In this document: one piece after another, positions 19,813-27,675 of the stretch
How the letters are laid out: each line of letters begins with the position of its first letter
How positions within the stretch are numbered: position 1 is the stretch's first letter
NCBI GenBank assembly: GCA_018402455.1
Contig: JAGYIG010000031.1
Span: 1-39,965 of the forward strand
Length of the DNA stretch: 39,965 bases
Source of the DNA: Opitutaceae bacterium
GTDB taxonomy: Bacteria > Verrucomicrobiota > Verrucomicrobiia > Opitutales > Opitutaceae
Reading direction: 5' to 3'
Notes under the pieces: model-generated
Database searches by the model: none
What the model was told of the DNA's origin: nothing
What the model saw: only the letters and a program-made list of their open reading frames with translations
Translations under genes and position numbers: made by a program

Positions 19813-20967
19813 TCAAGACGAGGGGGGCCAGCGCTTCAAATCCCGCAGCGCCTCAAACCATCGCGCCATTGCCGCGTCCTCGATTGCATACTCCCCGCGG
19901 GCGGACTTCCAAACGAGTGGACCTTCACGTTCTCGAAGTCGCGCCAGCGCCGCCTGGGTTTGGGCCGCCGTAACCGCCTTCCCTGTTTTCTTTCGATAGA
20001 ATGCCAACGCCTTGGCGTCGTAGGGACGAAACCCACCGCCGGACTCGAGCATAGCCCAAAGAATCGCCCGTTCGAGGCCGGGTAGCGCCATGTAGGTGGC
20101 CTCCATCTGCTCATAGGCCATCTCTTCGGCGTTCTTTGCCAGCGAAAGTACAGTTTCGTCAAAAGATCGCCCCGACTTGGCGTCACGGATCGCTTCGTTG
20201 ATCGCGTCGACAAAGAACTGGGGGCGCGCCCCGAAAAGCTCAAAAGGTGTCAGCAGCTCCTCGGCTGACACCTTCCCGAGTTCAGGGTAGGTCCGCCGAA
20301 CCTCTGCGGTCACATGCTCGACATAGGGCAGCCCTAAGAGGGGCATCCTGCTGATGTGAGAGCCGAAAAACGGAGCAGCGTTGGAGTTTACCAGTCTAAG
20401 CAACTTGTCGCGATCGGAACCCGACATCACAAGCATGAGCGCGACACTACCCGGACCATTCATCTGGTCCCGGGCCGACTTGAGCGCGGACATCGCGTTG
20501 GCCCCTCCTTTGGTTGTGAGGGCGTGCTGCGCCTCGTCCACGATCAGGCATATCGGGCGCTTAGCCACTTCATGTAGCCGGACGAGCCCTTCGGGGAGTG
20601 AAAGGCCGTCCCTGCGACCAATCGCGTCAGGATCAAAGCTGACCCCAACGCCCATTGCGGCCACCTTGCCCTTCATAGATTTCTTGAGCTTTTGGCCGAG
20701 CCCCATCGTCTTCACCGCAGCGTCACGGATCGCACCGGTAATCAGTTCCGCTGGGTCCCTGCCTTTGTCGGACCACAGGTCGACGTAGATAGGCAAAGCG
20801 CCGCGCCGGTCCAGCTCAGGACAAAGGTCGAAGCGAAGGAAGGTGGACTTGCCCGTGCGGCGTGGGGCTGCGAGGAACAGTCCATTCGGGGCATCCGAGA
20901 GGGAGATGTCCCCGCTGAGGGCATCAACAAGTTCTCGGGCGAGAGAGGTGCGAGGAAAGTGAATCAT
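19813..20967 (-). CDS. AAA/Orc1-like P-loop ATPase carried by the element
   Basis: 384 residues. An opening MIHFPRTSLARELVDAL leads into Walker A LFLAAPRRTGKSTFL (residues 31-45). Next come YVDLWSDKGRDPAELI, Walker B CLIVDEAQHAL (140-150), and sensor-1-like LVMSGSDRDKL (179-189). The C-terminal 90 or so residues look like a winged-helix region. The PRRTGKST loop and DEAQ box place it with archaeal-ATPase/Orc1-like or STAND-like NTPases, not with TniB, TnsC or IstB as I know them. I recall similar solo ATP-binding proteins of this length in Proteobacteria, without an assigned role. It ends 78 bp from the left end of the element and starts 66 bp after the small gene. The fold is secure. A role in target choice or mobilisation is inferred only from its position. 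Confidence 0.85.
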   Translation of the reverse strand: MIHFPRTSLARELVDALSGDISLSDAPNGLFLAAPRRTGKSTFLRFDLCPELDRRGALPIYVDLWSDKGRDPAELITGAIRDAAVKTMGLGQKLKKSMKGKVAAMGVGVSFDPDAIGRRDGLSLPEGLVRLHEVAKRPICLIVDEAQHALTTKGGANAMSALKSARDQMNGPGSVALMLVMSGSDRDKLLRLVNSNAAPFFGSHISRMPLLGLPYVEHVTAEVRRTYPELGKVSAEELLTPFELFGARPQFFVDAINEAIRDAKSGRSFDETVLSLAKNAEEMAYEQMEATYMALPGLERAILWAMLESGGGFRPYDAKALAFYRKKTGKAVTAAQTQAALARLREREGPLVWKSARGEYAIEDAAMARWFEALRDLKRWPPSS

Positions 20968-21033
20968 CGTTTTATCGAAAATTATTCGAAAAGAAATAAA
21001 ATATGTAAAATCAAATAAAGCGCAATAATCCCC
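20968..21033 (-). promoter_or_regulatory. AT-rich leader with palindrome before the ATPase gene
   Basis: This 66-bp spacer is strikingly AT-rich next to GC-rich surroundings. It contains the imperfect palindrome TCGAAAATTATTCGA (20975-20989; only the centre-flanking pair mismatches), just upstream of the ATPase start. It is a plausible promoter/operator for the ATPase gene, perhaps bound by the small upstream-encoded protein. There is no direct evidence of binding, and I cannot fix -10 and -35 boxes with confidence. Confidence 0.4.
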
Positions 21034-21198
21034 TCACTTTGCCCTCACCGGCCGCAAAAAAGGCAGGTTATCCATCCAGAGACGAACGCGGCGCCGACGC
21101 AGGAACCTCTTCTCGTTCTGTAGCTGGACATCAGACTTCTGCGGCCGACCGTCAATGACGGTGGTCTCGGTCGAATAGGTGCGGCGGAAGAACTTCAT
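21034..21198 (-). CDS. Small Arg-rich protein of the element (54 aa), unknown function
   Basis: A 54-codon open frame from ATG 21198 to TGA 21034. It is upstream of and co-oriented with the ATPase gene. Most codons end in G or C, as in real genes of this genome, whereas the spacers on either side are AT-rich or repeat-bearing. The protein starts MKFFRRTYSTETTV, has a very basic middle (KRFLRRRRVRLW) and ends LPFLRPVRAK. There is no membrane segment, Cys pair or helix-turn-helix I can name. It could bind nucleic acid, for example the GTGACC repeats 20-50 bp upstream of its start, but this is a guess from charge and position. The upstream GGGA is too close to the ATG to be a good ribosome site. 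Confidence 0.55.
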   Translation of the reverse strand: MKFFRRTYSTETTVIDGRPQKSDVQLQNEKRFLRRRRVRLWMDNLPFLRPVRAK

Positions 21199-21218
21199 TT
21201 CCCAAGTTGGCGCGTATG

Positions 21219-21252
21219 GTGACCACAGATACTAGTGACCCGATTTGTGACC
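21219..21252 (+). repeat. Three GTGACC direct repeats near the right end
   Basis: GTGACC occurs at 21219-21224, 21235-21240 and 21247-21252 on the plus strand (16- and 12-base steps). The terminal repeat carries the same hexamer inverted (GGGTCAC at 21268-21274). Clustered subterminal copies of a sequence found in the terminus are typical of transposase-binding arrays. They also lie in the leader of the 54-aa gene, so autoregulation is an alternative. Confidence 0.6.
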
Positions 21253-21260
21253 AAACGGCA

Positions 21261-21280
21261 ATTTTATGGGTCACTCATCA
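21261..21280 (-). repeat. Right terminal inverted repeat of the element
   Basis: Read from outside inward on the minus strand it begins TGATGAGTGACCCATAA. The arrangement of six outer bases followed by the 11-mer GTGA..CATAA is identical to the left end. Confidence 0.75.
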
Positions 21281-21285
21281 GATCA
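21281..21285. repeat. Target-site duplication GATCA, right copy
   Basis: The second GATCA, directly outside the right end. Coding of mscS resumes here as ATC-ACC-CGG (Ile-Thr-Arg). Confidence 0.8.
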
Positions 21286-22006
21286 CCCGGAGCGGTTTGA
21301 CGACGGCAACCCTCGATCCCGCGACGGCCGAGACCACGCGCCGGATCGGACAGGTGCTCCTCCGGGTGAGTGCGGTCATCATTGCCTACCCTTACATTCC
21401 TGGCAGTTCCTCCCCGGCGTTTCGGGGGGGGCGGTGCTGGTCGGGCTGATGTTTTCCCTGGGGTCGACCAATCTGGTCAGCCAGCTCACCAACGGGCTCA
21501 TTCTGACCTACACGCGAGCGATTCGGTCCGGGGATGTGATCAAGACGGGCGAGCACGAAGGTCGGGTGGTGCGGCTGGGCTTTTTTACGACCACCCTTCG
21601 CACGGCCCGGGAGGAGTTGGTGAGTTTGCCCAATTCCCAGTTGGCCGCGGGCGTTGTGAATTATTCCATCCCGGCGGAAGGCAAGTCCATCCGCTTCTCC
21701 GTGGCGGTGGGCATTGGCTATCACGTGGCCTGGCCGCGGGTGCACGAACTCCTGCTAACCGCCGCCCGGCAGGTGGCGGCCGTTCTCGCGGTACCCGCCC
21801 CCGAGGTGCGGCAAGTGGCGCTCAATGACTTCGCGGTGCAATACGAGTTGATGTTCAGCTTGGCGGATCCGGGCCAACGCGCTGGCGCCACCAGTGCGCT
21901 GAACACCGCGATTCAGGAAGCCTTTCACTCGGCCGGAGTGCAGATCATGTCACCGCACTACATCGCGGATCCGGCCGAGCCCAAGGTGCCACCGCTATCA
22001 GCTTAA
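21286..22006 (+). pseudogene. mscS-family mechanosensitive channel, 3' part
   Basis: It resumes with TRSGLTTATLDPATAETTRRIGQVLLRVSAVIIAYPYIPGSSS. One base is missing in the G run at 21424-21431, after which the pore and beta-domain region reads AVLVGLMFSLGSTNLVSQLTNGLILTYTRAIRSGDVIKTGEHEGRVV. This is the conserved MscS core (TM3 and the vestibule). The cytoplasmic C-terminal domain follows, to the stop at 22004-22006. MscS channels open under membrane tension to release solutes after hypo-osmotic shock. The stop overlaps the convergent SSS symporter gene by a few bases. The missing base may be a sequencing error; the insertion is not. Confidence 0.82.
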
Positions 22007-23668
22007 CCAGAAGCTGAAGTAGATGTAGATGCCGATGACCAGGGCGAGCACCACGCCGGTCGCCCACACTTCGGCCCCGCCCCAGGAGGCGCGGTTTTCG
22101 GCGGCCTGTTCGGGGGTGATGGAACTGTAGGTCAGTCCGCGGGTTTGCTCCTCGGTGGGCGGAGGGGTCAGCAACGAGCCGGTGACGACCACGATAACGC
22201 TGATCATCAACAGCCAACCTGAAGCATAAAGGAAGTTGTAGGAACCGATCGCGTGCAGCAGCCCGCTGTCGCCAAATTGGCCGGCCCCGTCGAGGGCCTG
22301 CAAGGTCAGCTTGATCATGCCCAGGACAAACCCGATGGCGAGACCGGCGAAGGCCCCGGTGGCATTGATGCGTCGGCAGAACAGGCCGAGAAGAAACACG
22401 GCGGTGATGGGCGGCGCCAGGTAGCCTTGAACGCTTTGCAGGTATTGGTAGAGTCCGCCTCCGGATACCAGCTTCATGACCGGGATCCAGATTATGCCGG
22501 CCACCACCACAAAACCGGTGGCGAAGCGGCCGACCCGCACGAGTTCCTTTTCCGACTTCTCGGGCCGCAGTTTTTGATAGATGTCCACCGTGAACAGGGT
22601 CGCGCATGAATTGAACAGCGAGGCCAGAGAACTCATGAGCGCGGACAGCAGTCCGGCGACCACGATACCGCGGAGCCCCGCCGGCAGCAGTTCCGCCACC
22701 ATGGTGGGGAAGACCATGTCACCGTTCATGGTGCCATCGGCCTTGGCCGGGATGGTGATGATGCCCTTGGAGTGCAGGGCAAAACCGATCATGCCGGGCA
22801 CGAGAAAAATAAACACCGGCAGCACCTTGAGGAAGCCGCCGAAAATGGCGCCGCGTCGGGCTTCTTTGAGGGACTTCGCCGCGAGGGTGCGTTGCACGAT
22901 GTATTGGTCGGTACACCAATACCAGATGCCGATGACCGGGGAGGCGATCATGACGCCGAGCCAGGGGAAGTCGGGGTCGGACAACGGTCGCCAGAGGGCA
23001 AACCGATCGGCGTTTTCGCCGAGCACCAGTTTGAGTTCACCCCATCCGCCCAGTTGTTGCAGGCCGAAGAGGGTGATAAAAACCGAGCCAAAAAGGAGCA
23101 GCCCGGTTTGCGCCACCTCGGTGTAAACCACCGCGCGGAGCCCGCCGATCACGGTGTAGATTCCGGTGAGCACCACGGTGGTGAATGCCCCGACCCAGAA
23201 CGCGTTCTCGGGTGACCCGAAGGTGTCGGGCAGCAGGGTCATGAACACCACCGCACCGGCATAGACCGTCACCGAGACCTTAGTGAAGACGTAGGCCACC
23301 AGAGACACGATCGAAAGCGTCCACCGCGAACGGCTGTCAAAGCGCCGCTCCAGAAACTCCGGCATGGTGAACACCCCGCTGCGGTAGTAGAAGGGCACGA
23401 ACACCCAACCCAGCATGAGCATGATCCAGGCGTGCAACTCCCAGTGAGCCATCGCCATGCCGGAGGAAGCGCCATTGCCCGCCAGCCCGACGATGTGTTC
23501 GGAACCGATGTTCGAGGCGAGCAGGGAACACCCGACCACAAACCACGGCAGATTGCGTCCGGCGAGAAAGTAGTCGGTGGTGGTCGAGGTATGGCGGGAG
23601 CTGCGCCAGGCGATGGTGGCCAAAAGCACGAAATAGGCAGCGAGGATGATCCAGTCGATTGAGGTCAT
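21998..23668 (-). CDS. SSS-family sodium/solute symporter (SGLT-like)
   Basis: 556 residues, intact. An N-terminal membrane helix is followed by the family motif TTTDYFLAGRNLPWFVVGCSLLASNIGSEHIVGLAGNGASSG. About 13-14 hydrophobic segments follow, including YWCTDQYIVQRTLAAKSLKEAR and LLSALMSSLASLFNSCATLFTVDIYQKLRP. GSEHIVG and the QYIVQR segment are typical of sugar-transporting SGLT-type members. It imports a solute, probably a sugar, with Na+. It is last in a minus-strand run DUF1080 - GPH symporter - SSS symporter (41 bp from the GPH gene). The xylanase and xylosidase nearby suggest xylo-oligosaccharide or a related sugar as substrate; this is inference. Confidence 0.92.
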   Translation of the reverse strand: MTSIDWIILAAYFVLLATIAWRSSRHTSTTTDYFLAGRNLPWFVVGCSLLASNIGSEHIVGLAGNGASSGMAMAHWELHAWIMLMLGWVFVPFYYRSGVFTMPEFLERRFDSRSRWTLSIVSLVAYVFTKVSVTVYAGAVVFMTLLPDTFGSPENAFWVGAFTTVVLTGIYTVIGGLRAVVYTEVAQTGLLLFGSVFITLFGLQQLGGWGELKLVLGENADRFALWRPLSDPDFPWLGVMIASPVIGIWYWCTDQYIVQRTLAAKSLKEARRGAIFGGFLKVLPVFIFLVPGMIGFALHSKGIITIPAKADGTMNGDMVFPTMVAELLPAGLRGIVVAGLLSALMSSLASLFNSCATLFTVDIYQKLRPEKSEKELVRVGRFATGFVVVAGIIWIPVMKLVSGGGLYQYLQSVQGYLAPPITAVFLLGLFCRRINATGAFAGLAIGFVLGMIKLTLQALDGAGQFGDSGLLHAIGSYNFLYASGWLLMISVIVVVTGSLLTPPPTEEQTRGLTYSSITPEQAAENRASWGGAEVWATGVVLALVIGIYIYFSFWLS

Positions 23669-23709
23669 GTTAGGGGGCAGGGGTGTTGAGTGGCCGCACA
23701 GGTTGCTTT

Positions 23710-25074
23710 TTAGTTAGGGGTAGGAACAAGAGCCCGGCGGTCTAACAGTTGAGTTTTAATTTCGACCATTCGGTTCTCCGTCAAGGGATACCACAGAAAT
23801 ACGCCAGCAGCTACCGCTGCGATGACGGCGGGCAGCACACTCATGAGCAAGGTGATGCCCTGCAGGGCCGACGCGGATTGGGCGACGTCCGGCACGTAGC
23901 CGGTGCTCGCCAACACGCTGCCCAATAAAAAACCGCCGATCCCGGTGCCGCATTTGAGCGAAAAGGAACCGGCGGAATAGGTCAGGGCGGTGGCCCGCCG
24001 GCCGTGCTTCCATTCAGAGTAGTCGGCGGCATCGGCCAGCAGGGCGATGCACAGGGTGATGATGGGCCCGGCCGCGAATTCGCTGAGGATGAACCAACCG
24101 AAGATCGCGACGATGCTGTCCGGTTTGCACCCATACAAAGCCAGACTGGTGATCGCCATGACCACCAGCGATCCGATCATGAGGGGTTTGCGGCCCCAGC
24201 GCCGAGCCATCCTGCCCGTGAGGCCGGCTCCGATCATCGAGCCGATGAGCCCCAGCACCATGAACCAGGCAGCCAGACCTTGGTTACCGATCACGTAGGT
24301 GAAAAAATACATGATCGATCCCTGTTTCATGCTCGCGGTCACGACAAAGAGGGCGCCGGTGGCACAGAGCACATACCAGGCTTTGTTGGTCAACAGATCA
24401 CGCAGGCTGGCCCCCAAGGGCGGCGACTTGCCCGGCACCGGGGCGATCCGCTCCCGGGTTTTCCAAAAGGAAACGAGGAAGCAGACCAATGCCACACTGC
24501 AGAACAGGATCATGGTGTTCCGGTAGCCCATCGCATCGTCCCCTTGGCCCAACACGGCCACCAGTTTGGTCGTGAAGCCCTGCAATAGCAGCGCGCCGCC
24601 AAATGCAAAAACGAACCGCATCGACGTCAGCTTGGTCCGCTCATCCGGGTCGCCCGACATGACTCCGGTCATCGCGGTGAAGGGAATCGTCAACGCGGTG
24701 TAGGCAAAGATGCACAGGTTGTAGCTCACGTAGGCATAGATGAGCTTGCCGAGGTAGCCGGAGTCCGGGGTGTAGAAGGTGGCGACCGTGAGCAGGGCGA
24801 CCAGCGGCCCCGCCCACAATAACCAGGGTCGAAACTTGCCCCACCGGGTGTTCACGCGGTCGGCGATCATCCCCATGGTCAGATCCGAAACGCCATCGCT
24901 CAAACGGCTCACCAACAACAGCAGGGCGACGTCGGCGGGACTGAGCCCAAACACATCGGTGTAGAAGATGGGCAGGAAGACCATCATGCCGCGCCAAACG
25001 AAGTTGGCGCCCATCTCCGTCAGGCAGTAGGCGAGCTTTTCCGGCAGGGGGATGTGCTGGGGCGGGGGAGACAT
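23710..25074 (-). CDS. GPH-family glycoside/pentoside/hexuronide:cation symporter (MelB/XynP-like)
   Basis: 454 residues with 12 expected membrane segments. The start KLAYCLTEMGANFVWRGMMVFLPIFYTDVFGLSPADVALLLLVSRLSDGVSDLTMGMIADRVNTRWGKFRPW is the standard GPH signature region; the Asp residues in helix 2 (SDGVSDLTMG) bind the coupling cation. Near the C-terminus, DAADYSEWKHGRRATALTYS is also family-typical. GPH members carry melibiose, xylosides or glucuronides with Na+ or H+. With GH52 and GH10 genes close by, a xyloside substrate is likely but unproven. The gene lies between the DUF1080 gene and the SSS symporter on the same strand. Confidence 0.92.
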   Translation of the reverse strand: MSPPPQHIPLPEKLAYCLTEMGANFVWRGMMVFLPIFYTDVFGLSPADVALLLLVSRLSDGVSDLTMGMIADRVNTRWGKFRPWLLWAGPLVALLTVATFYTPDSGYLGKLIYAYVSYNLCIFAYTALTIPFTAMTGVMSGDPDERTKLTSMRFVFAFGGALLLQGFTTKLVAVLGQGDDAMGYRNTMILFCSVALVCFLVSFWKTRERIAPVPGKSPPLGASLRDLLTNKAWYVLCATGALFVVTASMKQGSIMYFFTYVIGNQGLAAWFMVLGLIGSMIGAGLTGRMARRWGRKPLMIGSLVVMAITSLALYGCKPDSIVAIFGWFILSEFAAGPIITLCIALLADAADYSEWKHGRRATALTYSAGSFSLKCGTGIGGFLLGSVLASTGYVPDVAQSASALQGITLLMSVLPAVIAAVAAGVFLWYPLTENRMVEIKTQLLDRRALVPTPN

Positions 25075-25226
25075 GGGGTATCAGATCGGACAACCCTCAG
25101 GGATCGCTCCGGGCGCCCCGCGGCGGGGTCGGCGGTGGTCGATCGGGCGGAGGGGTCACCGGGCGGAACCCGGGACCAGCAACCGGCCGACCGGGGGCGG
25201 GTCCTGCCCGATCACGGATTCGCGAT

Positions 25227-26012
25227 TCAGGGCAAATCGAGCTCGCGCACCCAGATGTTGCGGAAGGCCACGGGATTGTTGTGGTCCTGAATCCGGAGGG
25301 GCTGGCGGGGGGTATGGTAGCTATAGGAAGGCAGTCCGCGATACTCGGTCGGTCCATCCAGCACCGTGGCGTGTTGCACCAGCACGCCGTTGTGCAGGAC
25401 GGTGACGCGGGCCTTTTTCAACAAGGTGCCATCGAAAGAGAATCTGGGGGCCTCGAAAATGATGTCGTAGGTCTGCCACTCGCCCGGCGCCCGGCAGGCG
25501 TTGGCCATCGGCGGCTGCTGTTTGTAAACGGAAGCGGTCATGCCGTTCACGTAGGTTTCGTTTTCATAGCAATCGAGGATCTGCACCTCGTAGCGGTTCA
25601 TGAAGAAGATCCCGCTATTGCCGCGGCCTTGGCTGTGGCCCTTCACGGGCAGCGGCGCGCGCCACTCCAAGTGGAGTTGGATGTCACCGAAGGACTGGCG
25701 GGAGGTGATGTCGCTGCTGGGCTGCCCCTTGGGCCGGGGTGGCACAATCATGGCCCCGTCCTCGAGCACCCAGTTGGCCGGCTGCGGCTTCATCTCGCCT
25801 TCTTCGTCTGCGCGCATGATGAACCATTCGTCCAGATTCGACCCATCGAAGAGCACGATGGCGTCAGAGGGGATGCCATCAGCGGGAGCGGACACCACTG
25901 GAGGCTGGGGCGTCCAGTATTCCGTCATTTCAGGGGGCGGAAGTTCGGCGACAGCGGAAAGCAGAGCTCCACTCGCAGTCAGGCAGAGGGCAAATTTACA
26001 GCAGGAAGACAT
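25227..26012 (-). CDS. DUF1080 (3-keto-disaccharide hydrolase) secreted protein
   Basis: 261 residues with a probable signal sequence (FALCLTASGALLSAVAELP). The domain shows ALVLFDGSNLDEW-type FDGSNL, WVLEDGAMIVPP, SRQSFGDIQLHLEWR, GRGNSGIFFMNRYEVQILDCYEN, and a terminal DHNNPVAFRNIWVREL. These define the concanavalin-like DUF1080/3-keto-disaccharide hydrolase family (PF06439), abundant in Verrucomicrobia and Planctomycetes. Some members hydrolyse 3-keto-glycosides; others bind carbohydrate. It is first in the minus-strand run with the two sugar symporters (152 bp before the GPH gene), so a role in sugar processing outside the cytoplasm is likely. It is divergent from gcvT. Confidence 0.9.
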   Translation of the reverse strand: MSSCCKFALCLTASGALLSAVAELPPPEMTEYWTPQPPVVSAPADGIPSDAIVLFDGSNLDEWFIMRADEEGEMKPQPANWVLEDGAMIVPPRPKGQPSSDITSRQSFGDIQLHLEWRAPLPVKGHSQGRGNSGIFFMNRYEVQILDCYENETYVNGMTASVYKQQPPMANACRAPGEWQTYDIIFEAPRFSFDGTLLKKARVTVLHNGVLVQHATVLDGPTEYRGLPSYSYHTPRQPLRIQDHNNPVAFRNIWVRELDLP

Positions 26013-26190
26013 GGGGATTTGAGTTAGGGTGAGGGAAATTGGCCGGGGCCACAGGGTATTGTTGCACCGTTTTGGGGCGTTAGTCGAAACCAGATTGTGG
26101 CACCCGATCGGTCAAGCGGGCTTCGCGATTCGAGGGGACGCCCCGGGAACAACCTTGCGGGCTGGCCCGGGATCACGCTTGCATCGGCGG

Positions 26191-27294
26191 ATGTCAGATT
26201 TGCGACGCACTCCCCTTCACGCCTTCCACCTGGCTCACGGTGGACGGATGGTGGACTTTGCCGGATGGGACATGCCGGTGCAGTATGCCAGCATCATCGC
26301 CGAGCATAAGGCCGTGCGCACCACGGCGGGTTTGTTCGACGTGAGTCACATGGGCGAAGTGGACGTGGTCGGGGCCGATGCCGAGGCCTTTCTCAGCCGG
26401 CTGGTCACCAATGAGGTCTCATCCCTCTATCCGGGACGGGTGCTCTATACGCCCATGTGCCGGCCGGATGGCGGGGTGGTGGACGATCTGTTGGTTTACC
26501 AGCGCGAGCCCTCGCGCTATTTTCTCTGCCTCAATGCCAGTAACACGGCCAAGGACCTCGCTTGGATGCGCGAACAGGCGAGCGGATTCGCCGACCTCAC
26601 CCTTACCGACCGTTCCGAGGATTACGCGCTGTTGGCGGTGCAAGGCCCGACCGCCGAGAAAATCGTGCAAACCCTCACCGGCGCCAAGCTGCCGATCCTG
26701 CGTTATTACCATTTCCAAGAGGGCACGGTGGCGGGCGTGCACTGCCTGATCAGCCGCACCGGCTACACGGGTGAACCGGGTTTCGAACTCTACCATGCGG
26801 CGGCTGATGCGCCCGCGCTGGCCACCGCTCTGCTGGAAGCGGGGACTCCGCACGGGTTGCAACTGGCCGGACTGGGCGCGCGCGACAGCCTGCGATTGGA
26901 GGCCGGTTATCCGCTCTATGGCCACGAATTGAATGAGGACCTTTCGCCCGTGGCGGCGGGGCTGGGCTGGACCGTCAAACTCCAGAAGCCCGGCGGGTTT
27001 ATCGGCCGGGACGCTTTGGCCGCGGAGAAACAGGATCCCGCCCGCCGGCGGGTGGTGTATTTTCGGACCGGGACCGCCGCATCGTGCGAGCGGGAACCCC
27101 TGTCCTGGACGAAGCGGGCGCCGAGGTGGGAGCGGTGCTCCGGGCACGCTCTCTCCGATGCTCGGTGAAGCGATCGGCTCGGCTGTGGTTCCGCCGCCGT
27201 CGCGGCCCATCCGCTGCGCGTCGATATCCGCGGCACCTCCTTCACTTTGCAACTGGTCAAACCCCCCTTCGTCGATTTAAAGAAATCCTCATGA
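26191..27294 (+). CDS. gcvT: Glycine cleavage system T protein (aminomethyltransferase), frameshifted at 3' end
   Basis: From ATG 26191 the protein starts [32 protein letters not shown] and follows GcvT throughout: [13 protein letters not shown], the folate-site region, [15 protein letters not shown], and [20 protein letters not shown]. Near the end, three one-base losses (G run at 27070-27072, about 27138-27144, about 27191-27199) move the frame through all three phases. The expected tail is visible in pieces ([53 protein letters not shown]), and the net shift is zero. So the true gene probably ends at TGA 27292-27294, overlapping the gcvH ATG. GcvT moves the methylene group from GcvH-bound glycine to tetrahydrofolate. 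Confidence 0.92.
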
Positions 27295-27675
27295 GTGAAA
27301 TCCCCGCCGATCGTCGTTACGCCAAGTCCCACGAATGGGTGTTCAACTCGGGAGACGGGGTGGTCACCGTGGGCATCTCCGACTACGCGCAGGAGAGCCT
27401 GGGCGACATCACCTACGTGGAAGTGCCGGCGGTGGGAGACCACCTCGCGCCGGTGATGTGTTTGGGGTGGTCGAATCCGTGAAAGCCGCCTCCGATCTCT
27501 ATGCGCCGGTGGCGGGAGAAGTGGTGGAGGTCAATGAGGCCCTCGAAGCCGCCCCCCGAGACCGTGAACCAAGCGCCCTACGGAGGCGGCTGGATCATGA
27601 AAACTGAAAGTGGCGGACCCTTCCGCCATCGACGGTCTGCTGGACAGGGATGGTTACGCCGCCGAAACCGCCTAA
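27291..27675 (+). CDS. gcvH: Glycine cleavage system H protein, frameshifted
   Basis: It starts at ATG 27291, overlapping the gcvT stop (ATGA), so the two are translationally coupled. Read across three indels (missing G at 27464-27467, extra C at 27552-27557, extra A at 27600-27603) it gives a normal H protein of about 127 residues. Pieces are [60 protein letters not shown] with the lipoyl-accepting Lys in [17 protein letters not shown], and a closing [15 protein letters not shown] protein shuttles the aminomethyl intermediate between GcvP, GcvT and the lipoamide dehydrogenase. No gcvP follows; a GH52 gene does. All indels lie in homopolymers and are probably sequence errors. Confidence 0.9.

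Larger units (their letters stand above)
19735..21280 (-). mobile_element. 1546-bp ATPase-only transposon-like element inserted in mscS
   Basis: The ends are 5'-TG...CA-3'. The outer 20 bases of the left end and the reverse complement of the right end match at 15 of 20 positions, and both fit TG(G/A)T(A/G)AGTGA..CATAA. GATCA flanks both sides. Removing the element plus one GATCA restores an uninterrupted MscS frame. Inside are two minus-strand genes: a 54-aa basic protein and a 384-aa AAA/Orc1-like ATPase. The right end has three GTGACC repeats, and the left end has a second TTGACTCATAA copy. Five-base duplications and TG/CA ends are known for Tn7, Mu and Tn5053-type DDE elements, but there is no transposase here. 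It may be mobilised in trans, or be a new kind of element. The boundaries are firm; the mechanism is unknown. Confidence 0.85.

Noticed and set aside
19813..20967. Reading the element's ATPase as TniB, TnsC or IstB
   Set aside because: The Walker A (PRRTGKST) and the DEAQ box with the C-terminal winged-helix-like part fit Orc1/archaeal-ATPase-like proteins better. I see none of the IstB or TniB sequence patterns I know.
27070..27294. Programmed frameshifting or real decay of gcvT
   Set aside because: Three shifts occur within 130 bases, two of them clear one-base losses next to short G/C runs, and similar indels affect several neighbours; sequence error is simpler.
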